DNA of 64,000 nucleotides from Halodesulfovibrio sp. (GTDB lineage: Bacteria; Desulfobacterota; Desulfovibrionia; Desulfovibrionales; Desulfovibrionaceae): assembly GCA_003252375.1 (NCBI GenBank), contig QKEJ01000177.1:1-64000 (forward strand), given 5' to 3'. A program made the translations under genes and the position numbers. Under the pieces are notes generated by a model that had not been told where the DNA came from, did not search any database, and saw only the letters and a list, made by a program, of their open reading frames with translations. Of this stretch, positions 42,195 through 53,000 are shown one piece after another. Every line of letters begins with the position of its first letter. Positions within the stretch are counted from its first letter, which is position 1.

Positions 42195-43160
42195 ATGAAA
42201 CGCGTTATTCTGCCCCTTCTTTGCCTGTTCCTTCTCTGCCTGACGACAGTTGCCTATGCCGGGGACTCTGTCCGTATCTCCATTGCCCAGTTCGTGGAGC
42301 ATCCTGCCCTGGATGCCGTCCTCAAGGGGTTTCAGGATGACCTGCTTGAAAACGGCAAGTCCGTGGAGTTCAAGGTGTACAACGCGCACGGCAATATTGG
42401 GACCGTGGGGCAGATTGCCACCCAGATTGCGGGCGATCTGCCCGACATGATCGTGGCCATAGCCACGCCCCCCGCGCAGGCCTGCGCCCGGCTGTATGAC
42501 AAGGTGCCGCAGCTGAAGGATACACCCATGCTCTTCACGGCGATCACTGATCCGCTGCTGGCCGGACTGGTCAAGGATTATGCGCATCCCGGGGGGATGA
42601 TTACGGGGGTCTCCAACCAGATGCCCATGGGAAAGCATCTGGAAATGGTCCGCAAGTTCCAGCCGCAGCTGAAGACGCTGGGGGTCATGTACAATGCGGG
42701 TGAGATGAACTCCGTTTCCAGCGTCAAGCGCCTCAAGGCTGCCGCTGCTGAGATGGGCATCGTCATTGCCGAGGCGCCGGTGACCAGTTCCGCCGACGTG
42801 TATCAGGCCGCACTGAGCCTCGTGGGATCGGTGGATGCCATCTACGTGCCCACCGACAACACCGTGATTTCCGCGCTGGAAGGGGTGGTCAAGGTTTGTG
42901 AGAAGAGCCGTCTGCCCCTGTATGCCGGGGATACGGATTCCGTCCGTCGCGGCGCTGTCGCCGCCATGGGCTTCGACTATTACGAACACGGCCGTCAGAC
43001 CGGCGCCATGGCCCGGCGCATCCTTGCCGGCGTCAAGCCTGCCGATACCCCTGTGGAGTTTCAGAAAAATCTTTCTTTCCATATGAATCCGGCAGCGGCT
43101 GCGCGTATGGGGCTGACGGTTTCGGATGAACTGCTCAATGCTGCCGATGTGAAATACTGA
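42195..43160 (+). CDS. ABC transporter substrate-binding protein (ABC_sub_bind, PF04392-like)
   Basis: Signal peptide MKRVILPLLCLFLLCLTTVAYA; QFVEHPALDAVLKGFQDDL; MIVAIATPPAQA; GVMYNAGEMNSVSSVK. Confidence 0.9.
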   Translation: MKRVILPLLCLFLLCLTTVAYAGDSVRISIAQFVEHPALDAVLKGFQDDLLENGKSVEFKVYNAHGNIGTVGQIATQIAGDLPDMIVAIATPPAQACARLYDKVPQLKDTPMLFTAITDPLLAGLVKDYAHPGGMITGVSNQMPMGKHLEMVRKFQPQLKTLGVMYNAGEMNSVSSVKRLKAAAAEMGIVIAEAPVTSSADVYQAALSLVGSVDAIYVPTDNTVISALEGVVKVCEKSRLPLYAGDTDSVRRGAVAAMGFDYYEHGRQTGAMARRILAGVKPADTPVEFQKNLSFHMNPAAAARMGLTVSDELLNAADVKY

Positions 43161-43267
43161 TCGATCAGGCGCGACGTGTTGGTGTAGGGGAGGCACGCCG
43201 CTTCCGTCCGCCCATGCGGCTGCTGCAGGCCGATGGGGGATGATGACGAATTCCGCAAGGGGGAACC

Positions 43268-44965
43268 ATGTTGTATTCCATTCAGCGTGTGAAACGCATC
43301 ACGCGATGGGGGCTTCGGGCTGCCGTGATAGGTTGCCCGCAGGCGGCCTTGGCTGCAGGCGGTGCCGATGCGCCCGGTGCGGTGCCTGTGTTGGGCGTCC
43401 TGTGCGCCCTGTTTGCCTTGCTGGCCCTGTGGGGCTGGCTCCGGGCTCTTGGTGCCAGGCGTCGTGACGCGTCACTGGTGCGGTTTCTGGCCATGGCTGC
43501 TGATGCCGGGACAGGAGAAAAGGCCCTGTCGTCGGCTTTGCAGGCTCTGCCCGCCGGATGCGCCGCCCCGTGCGCCGCATTGGTGAAGCATCTGCGCGCT
43601 CTTGCCGCAGCCGGGCAGGAGGGGCGGGCCGATCTTGAGAAGGAGCGCGCCGCAACAGCCCAGGCACGGGCCGAAATTGCCGAAGCCCGCGAAAAGGCGG
43701 AGCAGGTTCGCTGCAAGGGACTGCTCAACTCCTCTGAAACCCTGGATGACTCCATCAATGGTATCCGCACTGCCCGGCGGGAACTGCAGTCGGCCGCTTC
43801 CAGCGCGAGCGAGGGCTCCGAGAAGCAGCAGCAGCTGGCCAGTGAGGCCACGGTGGCCATGGAACAGATGAATGCCGCCGTACAGCAGGTGGCCGAGGCG
43901 TCCGAATCTGCGTCCACGCATAGCGACACGACCCGCTCCCGGGCTCAGGAAGGCGCGACGTCCGTTTCCCAGACCGTGCGTGCCATCACCGATGTACATG
44001 AGCGTACCCAGGCCCTGGAGGACGTGGTGAACGGGCTGGGAGCAAAGGCGGATGCCGTGGACCAGGTGATGGAAATCATTTCCAACATTGCGGACCAGAC
44101 CAACCTGCTGGCGCTCAATGCCGCCATCGAGGCGGCACGCGCCGGAGACGCCGGACGTGGATTCGCCGTGGTGGCGGACGAAGTACGCAAGCTGGCCGAA
44201 AAGACCATGCAGGCCACCGGCGAGGTGGGCAGCCAGATTACGGCCATCAAGCAGGGCGTCCAGCAGACCCGTGACAGCATGCACGAGACCGTGCACCTTG
44301 TGAACCAGGCCACGGAGTTGGCCTCCCGTTCCGGGAATCTGCTCGAGGACATTGTGCTGCTGGCCGAGGACAGCGCAGGACAGATCCAGTCCATTGCCGC
44401 GGCGGCCAGCGAACAGGCAGCCAGCGCAGAACATATCAACAGCATCATCGCCACCGTGGACGAGATTTCCGGCACCACCAATGGGCACATGCGCGAATCG
44501 CTCGGCGCGTTGTCCAGGCTCTCCACCGAAGTGGACAGTCTTGGGAACCTGAACAGCGTGTTCCGGCTCATCGGCAGCGGCAAGGCGCATGAACTGATGC
44601 GTGATCTCGTCACGTCGCCGGATATCCTTTCCGGCGATCCGGCACGGCAGGAGAAGGCCATGCGTTCGGTCATCACCCGCTATGCGTTCGTGGAGCTCCT
44701 CTACATGACCGATGCCACGGGGAAACAGCCCACTGCCAACATCCCCCGACCGGGAAGCGAGAGCCCGGAGGACGCCAAGGCGCGGGGCAAGAACTGGGCA
44801 TCCCGTCCCTGGTTCTCCGGTCCCATGGAGACGGATACCCTCTATGTCTCCAGCGTGTACATCTCCTCCGCCACCGGGCAGCCGTGCATCACGGTTTCCG
44901 GCCCGTTCCGCGATGCGCAGGGCGGTATTCTCGGCATCGTGGCGGCGGATGTCGCCATCCGATGA
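43268..44965 (+). CDS. Methyl-accepting chemotaxis protein with C-terminal PDC/Cache-like segment
   Basis: N-terminal hydrophobic segment; signalling domain [39 protein letters not shown]-terminus [53 protein letters not shown] resembles a Cache core. Confidence 0.85.
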   Translation: MLYSIQRVKRITRWGLRAAVIGCPQAALAAGGADAPGAVPVLGVLCALFALLALWGWLRALGARRRDASLVRFLAMAADAGTGEKALSSALQALPAGCAAPCAALVKHLRALAAAGQEGRADLEKERAATAQARAEIAEAREKAEQVRCKGLLNSSETLDDSINGIRTARRELQSAASSASEGSEKQQQLASEATVAMEQMNAAVQQVAEASESASTHSDTTRSRAQEGATSVSQTVRAITDVHERTQALEDVVNGLGAKADAVDQVMEIISNIADQTNLLALNAAIEAARAGDAGRGFAVVADEVRKLAEKTMQATGEVGSQITAIKQGVQQTRDSMHETVHLVNQATELASRSGNLLEDIVLLAEDSAGQIQSIAAAASEQAASAEHINSIIATVDEISGTTNGHMRESLGALSRLSTEVDSLGNLNSVFRLIGSGKAHELMRDLVTSPDILSGDPARQEKAMRSVITRYAFVELLYMTDATGKQPTANIPRPGSESPEDAKARGKNWASRPWFSGPMETDTLYVSSVYISSATGQPCITVSGPFRDAQGGILGIVAADVAIR

Positions 44966-45016
44966 GGGGAGGGACTCGCCAACGGTGGACGGGCGGGTCG
45001 TCACAGGCTACAACAG

Positions 45017-45049
45017 CGCGCACGGATCGTATCCGTGCGCGTTTTTCTT
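45017..45049 (+). terminator. Intrinsic terminator after the MCP gene
   Basis: CGCGCACGGAT-cgt-ATCCGTGCGCG followed by TTTTTCTTC. Confidence 0.85.
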
Positions 45050-45062
45050 CGCATAACCCGGG

Positions 45063-45503
45063 ATGCAGCACATGAAATTCATCGCCATTGACTACGGCAC
45101 CAAGCGTACAGGTCTTGCCGCCACGGATACGGGCGGAAGCATGGCCTTTCCGCGCCGTACCATCACCATGACCACCAAGGACCGGTTCTTCGGGGAGCTG
45201 CTTGCCTTTATCGAGGAGGAGCGACCTGCAGGAATCGTGGTGGGGCTGCCCACGCTTCTGGATGGCACGGAGACCCTGATGACGAGACAGGTGCGGAATT
45301 TCGCGGCCCGGCTCATGCGGCGATGCGACCTGCCCGTCTACTTCATGGCAGAGATGCTCAGTTCGCACGAAGCCGAGGCGGATCTTCGCGAGGCCGGACT
45401 GGACAACCGCGAGATCCGCAAGGTTGTTGATCAGCAGGCTGCGGTGCGCATTCTGGAAACCTTTCTCGAGGAGCCGGTGGACCGGCGCTGCAGGGTGGAG
45501 TGA
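45063..45503 (+). CDS. ruvX: Putative pre-16S rRNA nuclease / YqgF (RuvX)
   Basis: [56 protein letters not shown]. Confidence 0.88.
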   Translation: MQHMKFIAIDYGTKRTGLAATDTGGSMAFPRRTITMTTKDRFFGELLAFIEEERPAGIVVGLPTLLDGTETLMTRQVRNFAARLMRRCDLPVYFMAEMLSSHEAEADLREAGLDNREIRKVVDQQAAVRILETFLEEPVDRRCRVE

Positions 45504-46540
45504 TGCAGGGACGCAGGGCCGTATTCGTCAGCGCCGGGGTACTGGGAGCGCTCATCCTGCTGGCCAGCCTTGTGGTGTGGCAGCAGGCCGCGTCCTTTCT
45601 GAAGAGCGTACCGGAAGAACAGGGGCAGGACATCAGCATTCGCGTCCGGTCCGGCGCCAGCTTCGACTCCGTGGCCCGCATGCTCAAGGAACGGAATGCC
45701 ATCACGGACGTGACCAAGTTCCGGTTGCTGGCCCGGTACCGCAAACAGACCGGGGCGATACAGGCCGGCGAGTTTGTCATCAACACCGGCTGGACGCCCG
45801 ACAGGGTGCTGGACATGCTCGTGTCCGGCATGCCTGTGCAGTATCGTCTGCATTTCCGCGAGGGACTTCCCTGGTGGGAAGTGGCCCGCGCCGTGGAGGA
45901 GCAGGAGTTTGCCCGGTTTGACGATTTCCGGCAGGTCATTCATGACCCCGATTTTCTGAGGGAGCACCGTATTCCCTTTGACAATGCCGAGGGATTTCTC
46001 TTTCCCGAAACCTATCTCATGGACAAGCCGGAAGTCATGACCCCGCGTACGGCGTGGGAGGTGGCGGACAGGCTGGTCAACATGTTCTGGCGCAGAACGG
46101 CCCCGCTTTGGGCCGATGGGCCACCTTCCGCGGACGAACTGCGCCGCATCCTCATCCTGGCCTCGCTGGTGGAAAAGGAGACGTCACAGCCTGACGAGCG
46201 TGCCGTTGTTGCCGGTGTCTACGCCAACCGCATGCGGCGGAAGATGCGCATGCAGGCGGACCCCACGGTCATCTACGGCATCGGGCCCGCGTTTAACGGC
46301 AACATAACCCGGGCAGACCTCAGGAATGAGACAAACCCCTACAACACCTATGTGCATGGCGGGCTCCCCCCAGGCCCCATCTGCTCTCCCGGGCTGGAGG
46401 CCATCCGCGCGGCGGTGCATCCGCAACAGCACAAGTTTCTCTACTTTGTCGCCAAGGGAGATGGCGGCCACCACTTCAGTTCGACGTTGCGTGAGCACAA
46501 TGCCGCAGTGACCCGATACCAGTTGCGAAGACGCAGATAA
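45503..46540 (+). CDS. mltG: Endolytic transglycosylase MltG
   Basis: [41 protein letters not shown]-type [46 protein letters not shown] overlap with ruvX. Confidence 0.96.
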   Translation: MQGRRAVFVSAGVLGALILLASLVVWQQAASFLKSVPEEQGQDISIRVRSGASFDSVARMLKERNAITDVTKFRLLARYRKQTGAIQAGEFVINTGWTPDRVLDMLVSGMPVQYRLHFREGLPWWEVARAVEEQEFARFDDFRQVIHDPDFLREHRIPFDNAEGFLFPETYLMDKPEVMTPRTAWEVADRLVNMFWRRTAPLWADGPPSADELRRILILASLVEKETSQPDERAVVAGVYANRMRRKMRMQADPTVIYGIGPAFNGNITRADLRNETNPYNTYVHGGLPPGPICSPGLEAIRAAVHPQQHKFLYFVAKGDGGHHFSSTLREHNAAVTRYQLRRRR

Positions 46541-46815
46541 GGCCACCTCGCGGGGTTGCATCCCGCGGGGGGGACGTTGCTTTTTCTGTAACGTTTCCCA
46601 CCAAAAAGCGGGCGCTGCTTGACGCACTCTGCAGAGTATTCTACAGGGGGGCTAAGAGATGTACTGTGTGCTTGTGTGGTGCGCTCCGCTGTTTTTGCAG
46701 TGCGCGATCACACCATTGCCGTGCCATTGCAATCCATCGCAGGGGGAGAGCGGATAGGGGTGTCCGTGCCGGATGGATTCGTACAGACGCGTTCCACGTT
46801 CTACGGGAGGCTTCC

Positions 46816-48828
46816 ATGCAGTTTCTGCACCGTTCCCTCGGGATGAAGGTGTTTCTTTTGGTGACACTTGCGTCCATCGTGTCGTTTGTCGGGCTGTTTC
46901 TGGCCAACTCCTACAATCAGAAGGAAGAGGCGTTTTACCTCATCCACGATTCGGCGGAATCGGTTTCCGACCTGCTGCTCAGCGCCGTGGCGGACCCCAT
47001 GTCCGTGGGAGACGACGAGGGGACCGTTGCCAAGTTCGACCACATCCGTGACGAGTACAAGGATATCGACGTCTTTCTGACGGACTACGACGGCGTGGTG
47101 AGCTACGGCACCCGGGAGGAGGGGCTGCGCAAGCCCTTGACCGGGCTGTACGACAGTGCCGAATTCTCGTCGCTGGTACGCCGGGCGCTGGACGATCCCG
47201 GCAAGCACTCCAGCCCGGTCACCATCTCGGGAACCCCCTATTTCATATCCACGCACACCATCATGAACGCGCCCAGCTGTCATCATTGCCACGGCGCCAG
47301 CCGCAAGGTGCTGGGGGCCATGGTCATGTTCAAGAACATTTCCAGCGAAATGGGCATGCTGCACAAGGCGCAGTACATGGGGGCGGGCATTTCCTTTGCG
47401 GGCATGGCCGGGCTCATCGCCGTGCTGCTGCTCTTCATGAAGTTCGGCATAGTCAACCGCATCCGCTGCATCACGAATATCAGCAACGAGATCGAGAAGG
47501 GCAACTATGGCATCAACTTCAGCGACTCCGGATCGGACGAGCTGGGCAGGCTGTGCACCAATCTCTCCCGGATGGTGGTGACCATCAGGGATCAGTTGCA
47601 GTATAACCGGTCCGTTCTCAACGGCATCATCGTGCCCATGGTGGTGGTGAACCGGGAGCAGGGAGTCGAGTTTGCCAATACGCCCATCCGGGCCATTTTC
47701 GGTGTGTCCGAGGAGGAGCTGAAGGCCCAGACCCTGCAGGCGTTGCTCAGCACGGGCGGGCATGCCGAGGATGTGGCGAAGGCGGTGCTGGACACCGGGC
47801 GCAGTGCCAGCGGGCGCATCAATTACAAGCGCTCCGACGGCGTGGCGTTTCCCCTGCAATACGAGTTTTCGCCCCTCAAGGGGGCGAGCGGCGAGGTGAC
47901 CGGGGCCATCGGGGTGATGATTGATCTGACGCAGGAAGAGCAGGACAAGGCCCGTATTGAGGCCAACCGGCGCAACCTGCTCTCCGTGGCAGAAGAGGTG
48001 ACCGCCATTTCCATGAACCTTGCCTCGGCGGCACAGCAGCTTTCGGGTCAGATGAGCGAGGTGACGGAGAACTTCGAGCAGACTGCGGGCCAGACAAGCC
48101 AGGTCGCCACGGCCATGGAGGAGATGAATGTCTCCGTGCTGGAGGTGAGCCAGAGCGCCACATCCACGGCTCAGATGGCCGAGCAGGCCAGTGGCGAAGC
48201 CACGCAGGGAGGAAGCGAGATGGCTTCCACCGTGCAGGAAACCCGGGAGATGTCGGAGCGCGCGGCCGAATTGGCCTCCAGCCTCAACGAGCTGGCGGGA
48301 AGCGCGGAAAATATCGGCAATGTCATCAGCGTGATCAACGACATTGCCGATCAGACCAACCTGCTGGCCCTGAATGCGGCCATTGAGGCCGCCCGTGCCG
48401 GTGACGCCGGGCGTGGATTCGCCGTGGTTGCGGACGAGGTGCGCAAACTGGCCGAGAAGACCATGACCGCCACCCGCGAGGTGGAAGAGGCTGTGGTGCT
48501 GATTCAGGAGAGCACCCGCAATGCAGTGACGGGAATGACCGATACCCAGCGCCGCAGCGTCCATACGGCGGAAAAGGCCGGACAGACCGGGGATATTTTC
48601 ACCAAGATCGTGCAGCGTTCGGAAGAGATGGCCGACATGGTCCGCTCCATCGCCACGGCATCGGAGCAGCAGTCCGCCACCAGTGAAGAGATCAATCGGA
48701 ACATTACATCCATCAACCAGCTGTCGCAGACGATTTCCGGGAGTATCCAGGAAGCGAATGACGCCATCCGCGATGTGGCGGGAATGGCGCACAAGCTGAA
48801 CGTGATGGTGGAACGTTTCAAGGAATGA
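46816..48828 (+). CDS. Methyl-accepting chemotaxis protein with periplasmic heme-c motif, HAMP and PAS (DcrA-like)
   Basis: Periplasmic [25 protein letters not shown] segment [27 protein letters not shown]; conserved MCP tip. Confidence 0.92.
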   Translation: MQFLHRSLGMKVFLLVTLASIVSFVGLFLANSYNQKEEAFYLIHDSAESVSDLLLSAVADPMSVGDDEGTVAKFDHIRDEYKDIDVFLTDYDGVVSYGTREEGLRKPLTGLYDSAEFSSLVRRALDDPGKHSSPVTISGTPYFISTHTIMNAPSCHHCHGASRKVLGAMVMFKNISSEMGMLHKAQYMGAGISFAGMAGLIAVLLLFMKFGIVNRIRCITNISNEIEKGNYGINFSDSGSDELGRLCTNLSRMVVTIRDQLQYNRSVLNGIIVPMVVVNREQGVEFANTPIRAIFGVSEEELKAQTLQALLSTGGHAEDVAKAVLDTGRSASGRINYKRSDGVAFPLQYEFSPLKGASGEVTGAIGVMIDLTQEEQDKARIEANRRNLLSVAEEVTAISMNLASAAQQLSGQMSEVTENFEQTAGQTSQVATAMEEMNVSVLEVSQSATSTAQMAEQASGEATQGGSEMASTVQETREMSERAAELASSLNELAGSAENIGNVISVINDIADQTNLLALNAAIEAARAGDAGRGFAVVADEVRKLAEKTMTATREVEEAVVLIQESTRNAVTGMTDTQRRSVHTAEKAGQTGDIFTKIVQRSEEMADMVRSIATASEQQSATSEEINRNITSINQLSQTISGSIQEANDAIRDVAGMAHKLNVMVERFKE

Positions 48829-48885
48829 TGCGGGGCAGGGGGATATCGACACGCAGCACTGTTATGACATGGGAGGGGAACCGGC

Positions 48886-49218
48886 ATGTCTCATCTGGAA
48901 CGCCGCAAGCATTCGCGGCTTGAACTCAAGGCCTACGGATTCAGTCATCTCTGCAGGCTCCGCGCGGAGCCGGGAGTGTTCGAGGTCCATCTCATCGACA
49001 TAAGCCCCGGCGGTGCGCGCATCCGCCTTGTGGCTCCCAAGGGGCCGCTGCCGGAGGGTGCCGTGGTGCATTTCGACACCATGCTCTCCATGAACGGCCT
49101 TTCGCTGAACGGGCTGCGCAGTTCCGTACGCTGGGTGCACGGCGAGGAGTGCGGCCTCATGTTCGAGCAGGAGCTGGATGTGGCCTCGTCCGACCTGCAG
49201 GTGCTGCTGGCTCCCTGA
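48886..49218 (+). CDS. PilZ domain protein
   Basis: MSHLERRKHSRLELKAYGF...VHLIDISPGGARIRL...VRWVHGEECGLMFEQ. Confidence 0.85.
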   Translation: MSHLERRKHSRLELKAYGFSHLCRLRAEPGVFEVHLIDISPGGARIRLVAPKGPLPEGAVVHFDTMLSMNGLSLNGLRSSVRWVHGEECGLMFEQELDVASSDLQVLLAP

Positions 49219-49260
49219 CCTGTTCTTCGCAGGCGTATGCAAGAAAGTTGCAATTAGGGA

Positions 49261-49289
49261 TTGAACAGACCGACGAACGGATGTATGGT
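49261..49289 (+). promoter_or_regulatory. Candidate sigma70-type promoter for desulfoferrodoxin
   Basis: TTGAAC-N17-TATGGT, about 95 bp upstream of the dfx start. Confidence 0.4.
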
Positions 49290-49382
49290 GTCCAAAGTCA
49301 GAACTCCCCACTGTCATGTCCCGATGTACTGGGACGGCAGTTAACGTAACGACGGAAAACCATACAAATTATAGGAGGCTTC

Positions 49383-49763
49383 ATGCCTAAGTTTCTTGAA
49401 GTGTACAAGTGTAAGCATTGTGGTAACATGGTAGAAGTCCTGGTTGGCGGCGGCGCTGATATCGTCTGCTGCGGCGAGGAAATGGAACTGCAGGCCGAGG
49501 GAACTGTTGACGCTGCCAAGGAAAAGCACGTACCTGTTATCGAGAAGACGCCCAACGGCTTCAAGGTAAAGGTTGGCGCCGTGGCGCATCCCATGGAAGA
49601 AAAGCACTGGATTCAGTGGATCGAGCTCGTTGCTGACGGCGTGAGCTACACCAAGTTCCTGAAGCCCGGCGACACCCCCGAAGCGGAGTTCTGCGTGTCC
49701 GCCACCAAGGTTACTGCCCGTGAATATTGCAACCTGCACGGCCACTGGAAAGCTGAACTCTAA
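49383..49763 (+). CDS. dfx: Desulfoferrodoxin (superoxide reductase)
   Basis: [34 protein letters not shown] (desulforedoxin domain) and [10 protein letters not shown]...[12 protein letters not shown]. Confidence 0.98.
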   Translation: MPKFLEVYKCKHCGNMVEVLVGGGADIVCCGEEMELQAEGTVDAAKEKHVPVIEKTPNGFKVKVGAVAHPMEEKHWIQWIELVADGVSYTKFLKPGDTPEAEFCVSATKVTAREYCNLHGHWKAEL

Positions 49764-49790
49764 GACCAACGATACGAAAGGATAGCACCG

Positions 49791-49949
49791 ATGCAGAAGT
49801 ATGTATGTTCCATTTGCGGTTACGAGTATGACCCCGCCGAAGGCGATCCCGACAATGGCGTTGCTGCCGGCACCTCGTTCGATGACATCCCTGCAGACTG
49901 GGTGTGCCCGGTGTGCGGCGCTCCCAAGAGCGAGTTCGAACCCGCGTAG
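49791..49949 (+). CDS. rub: Rubredoxin
   Basis: [52 protein letters not shown]; 52 aa, so absent from the supplied ORF track. Confidence 0.98.
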   Translation: MQKYVCSICGYEYDPAEGDPDNGVAAGTSFDDIPADWVCPVCGAPKSEFEPA

Positions 49950-49986
49950 CATCTCCGTCGGTCCCCGGGGCCGGTAGAAGAAAAAG

Positions 49987-50013
49987 AAAGCCCCCGCAGT
50001 GCGGGGGCTTTTA
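49987..50013. terminator. Bidirectional intrinsic terminator after rub
   Basis: AAAGCCCCCGC-agt-GCGGGGGCTTTT. Confidence 0.88.
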
Positions 50014-50039
50014 TATTGCTGTGTGCAGGAGTGAAAGGG

Positions 50040-53000
50040 CTACAGCGCGCTGTCATCCACGACGCGGACGCCGGACGCCTGATTGTGCAGGCTGTCCAGT
50101 ACAAGGCGCTTGAAGGCCTTTTTCCAGTCATCCCCGTGCATGTTCTCAACAAGGTACTCCAGCGTGTGCAGGACGGGACGCTTCTCATGCATGTTGATGA
50201 GCGTCCGGGCGATGCCAACCTTGCAGGAGGGGCATCCCACCACGATGGGGGCACCGGCCGCATAGCCGGTAAGGCCGCTTTCCAGATTCTGCTGCTTGCG
50301 GGCGCGCAGCTTGTTGTAGATCTCGGGGTTGGTCATGGCGCCCATGCCCGATTCGCCGCAGCAGCCGGGATTGATGGTCACCGTGGCTCCGGTCAGGCCA
50401 GCCAGCGCCTTCTGGTAGATGCCTGCCGCCTTGACCTTGTGCACGCCGCTCCATTCCGCATGGCAGGCCGCGTGGTACAGCAGGGGCTTGCCGTCGGCAA
50501 AGCGGGGAATACCCAGCTTGTCGCCCTGCTCCACGAGCAGCTGGACCATGTCCTTGTGGATCAGGCCCGGCTTCACGGACGCGGTGAGATCGTGCTTTTC
50601 CAGTCCCTCGCGGCACGAGCCGCAGGCCGTGACAACGTGGGTGACATTGAGCCCCGCAGCTTCCGCCTTGGCGAAAAGGGTGCTCATGGCGGCGAGGTTG
50701 CGTTCCCGGTTGGTCTGGTAGAGCGTGTCCTTGCCCGCAGCCAGCAGCGGGTAGCCGCAGCACTGGTGCGTTTCGGGCATGGTGACGGCGTACCCGGCCT
50801 TGAGCATGAGTACCAGTCCGGCCAGGCCGATATTCCGGTAGAACAGGGAACCGCCGCAGCCGGGGAAGTAGAAGACCGCTTCCGTGGCCGTGGAGCCGGC
50901 TTTCGACTTGGGCAGGAAGATGGATCCCTTGTCCAGTTTCACGGTCTCGGCAAGGCTCTTGTAGCCCATTTCCGGTCCCGGTCCCGAGAACAGGGGGCTG
51001 TCGAAGCCGGAGCGCCACGAGGGCGGAATGACATTGAGCATCCGGTTCTGCAGCTTCTGGCCCATGGCCGCCATCTTGGCCGCACGGGGCACGCGGGCGG
51101 AGGTGTCCTTGGACAGAAACTCCAGCACCTTGGACTTGATGGGGTGGCCGCCGGCGCCTTCCTCATCCACGAAGGCCCGGAGTTCCAGGGCCACGCTGGA
51201 GGAGTTGATCTTCACGGGGCACACGGCCGTGCACTTTCCGCATCCGGTACAGTGCTCCATGAGCTTGCGCAGCTGGGCGAGCAGGTTCTCGTCCGGCTTG
51301 CCCTTGCTGACCTGGGAATAATAGACCGCCTCAAGCAGGGCCCCGAGGCTGAGGTTCTTGTTGCGGGGGTGGTACAGCAGCGCCCCTTCGGGGAAGAACA
51401 TGGGGCAGACCTGCTTGCACTTGCCGCAGCGGGTGCAGACCTGGATATTGGTGAGCAGGCCGATGAGCCGTTCCTTGTCCGCAAGACCGGACGCCTGAAT
51501 GTCCCGGATGAGCCTGTTGAACGAGAAGGTGAAGGGCTTGACCGGCGTCTCCCGCTGCGTGAGCTTGGCGGGGTTCATGATGGAGTGAGGGTCAACCCGA
51601 CTCTTGAAGGTCTTGAGGGCCTGCATCTTCTCTTCGGACAGGAATTTGATCTTGGTGATGCCGATGCCGTGTTCGCCCGTGACCTCACCGTGCATCTCCT
51701 GCGCCTTGGCCATCACGGCCTCGGCCACCTCTTCGGCGTTGTGCAGCATGATGGGGTCGTTGGAGTTGACCGGGATGTTCACGTGGCAGTTGCCGTCACC
51801 CGCGTGCATGTGGTTGGCAATGATGATGCGGGTGGCGACCATGTGGTCGAAGATCTTCTGGAACTGACGCTTCAGCGCGGGATGGGCTTCCGCGAGTTCG
51901 TCAAAGTAGCTGGACGCGCGGTCCAGCATTTCCTGGTCCGAGAGCTCCGAGGTGGGAATCTTGCCCTGTGCCACCTTGGAGGCATAGGTGAACTCCCTGT
52001 TCATGCTCTTGTCTTCCAGGGGCATGCCGTGCACCCGGCCGATATCCTGCAGGGCGGCGCGGTAGGCCTTGCCCATGCACTGCTGGTTCTGGGCTTCGAT
52101 GAAGTCCGCAAAATCGGGGATGACATCGATGGGAATGACGATGTCCTCGTTGATCTTGAACCCGGAGGTGCGGCGGGCAATGGCCGAAAGCTTGTGCCGG
52201 TCTTCCCAGAAGTGTTCCGCTTCGGCGGCGTCGCTTGCAACAAAGGCGTCCACCTGGTCGTAGGGGGCGCAGATGTCCACGATGTCGCGCACGTTTTGTT
52301 CAAGGGCCTGCTCGTCGTTGGAATCAAGCTGCAGGATGAGCACCGAGATGGGAGAGCCCTCGTACTGGGTGGATTTCTTCTGGTACTCGATGGCCTCCAC
52401 GTACTTGATGCCGAACTCTTCCAGCGCGGAAATCTTGACGAGGTCCCCCTGCTTGCGGATGGTGTCCCGCAGCGACACAACCTGCTTGATGACCAGCATG
52501 GCGTTGTGCATGGAACGGCCGAAGAATTCCAGAACGATGACGCGGAAATGCTTCTGGGGCGGATGGCAGATAAAGCAGCCTTCCACGATGATGCCGTCGG
52601 TGCCTTCCTTCTGCACGCCGGGCAGGCCGCCGAGGAACTTGTTGGTCACGTCCTTGCCGAGGCCGGGCTTGCGGATTTCATCCCCCTGCAGGGAGATGAC
52701 CGTGCGCACGCCGCCGGAGACGTCCTTGACCTCGAAGGTGGCGGTTTCGTTCTCCATGATCTTGTGGCGCGGATGGTTCACGCGTTCCACGTCGATGATT
52801 TCCCCGGTGGGAGTGACCATCCGGTAGGAGAGAATGTTGTCGAGGGTCGTGCCGTATTCGAAGGCGAAGGGGCCGCCGGAGTTCTCCGCGATGTTGCCGC
52901 CGATGGTGGACGCGGTCTTGGATGCAGGGTCAACCGTGAACAGCATGTTCTTGTCGGCTGCCGCCTTGATGGCGGTGGCGGTGATGACGCCGGCTTCCAC

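Noticed and set aside
43229-43236. GCCGATGG upstream of the MCP at 43268 as a sigma28 element
   Set aside because: Two mismatches in the -10 and no matching -35 element.
45063-46540. ruvX-mltG overlap as something unusual
   Set aside because: Short stop/start overlap is a common form of translational coupling and both genes are ordinary housekeeping genes.
46801-48852. 683-codon minus-strand ORF opposite the heme MCP
   Set aside because: Antisense shadow ORF; the plus strand has unambiguous MCP domains.
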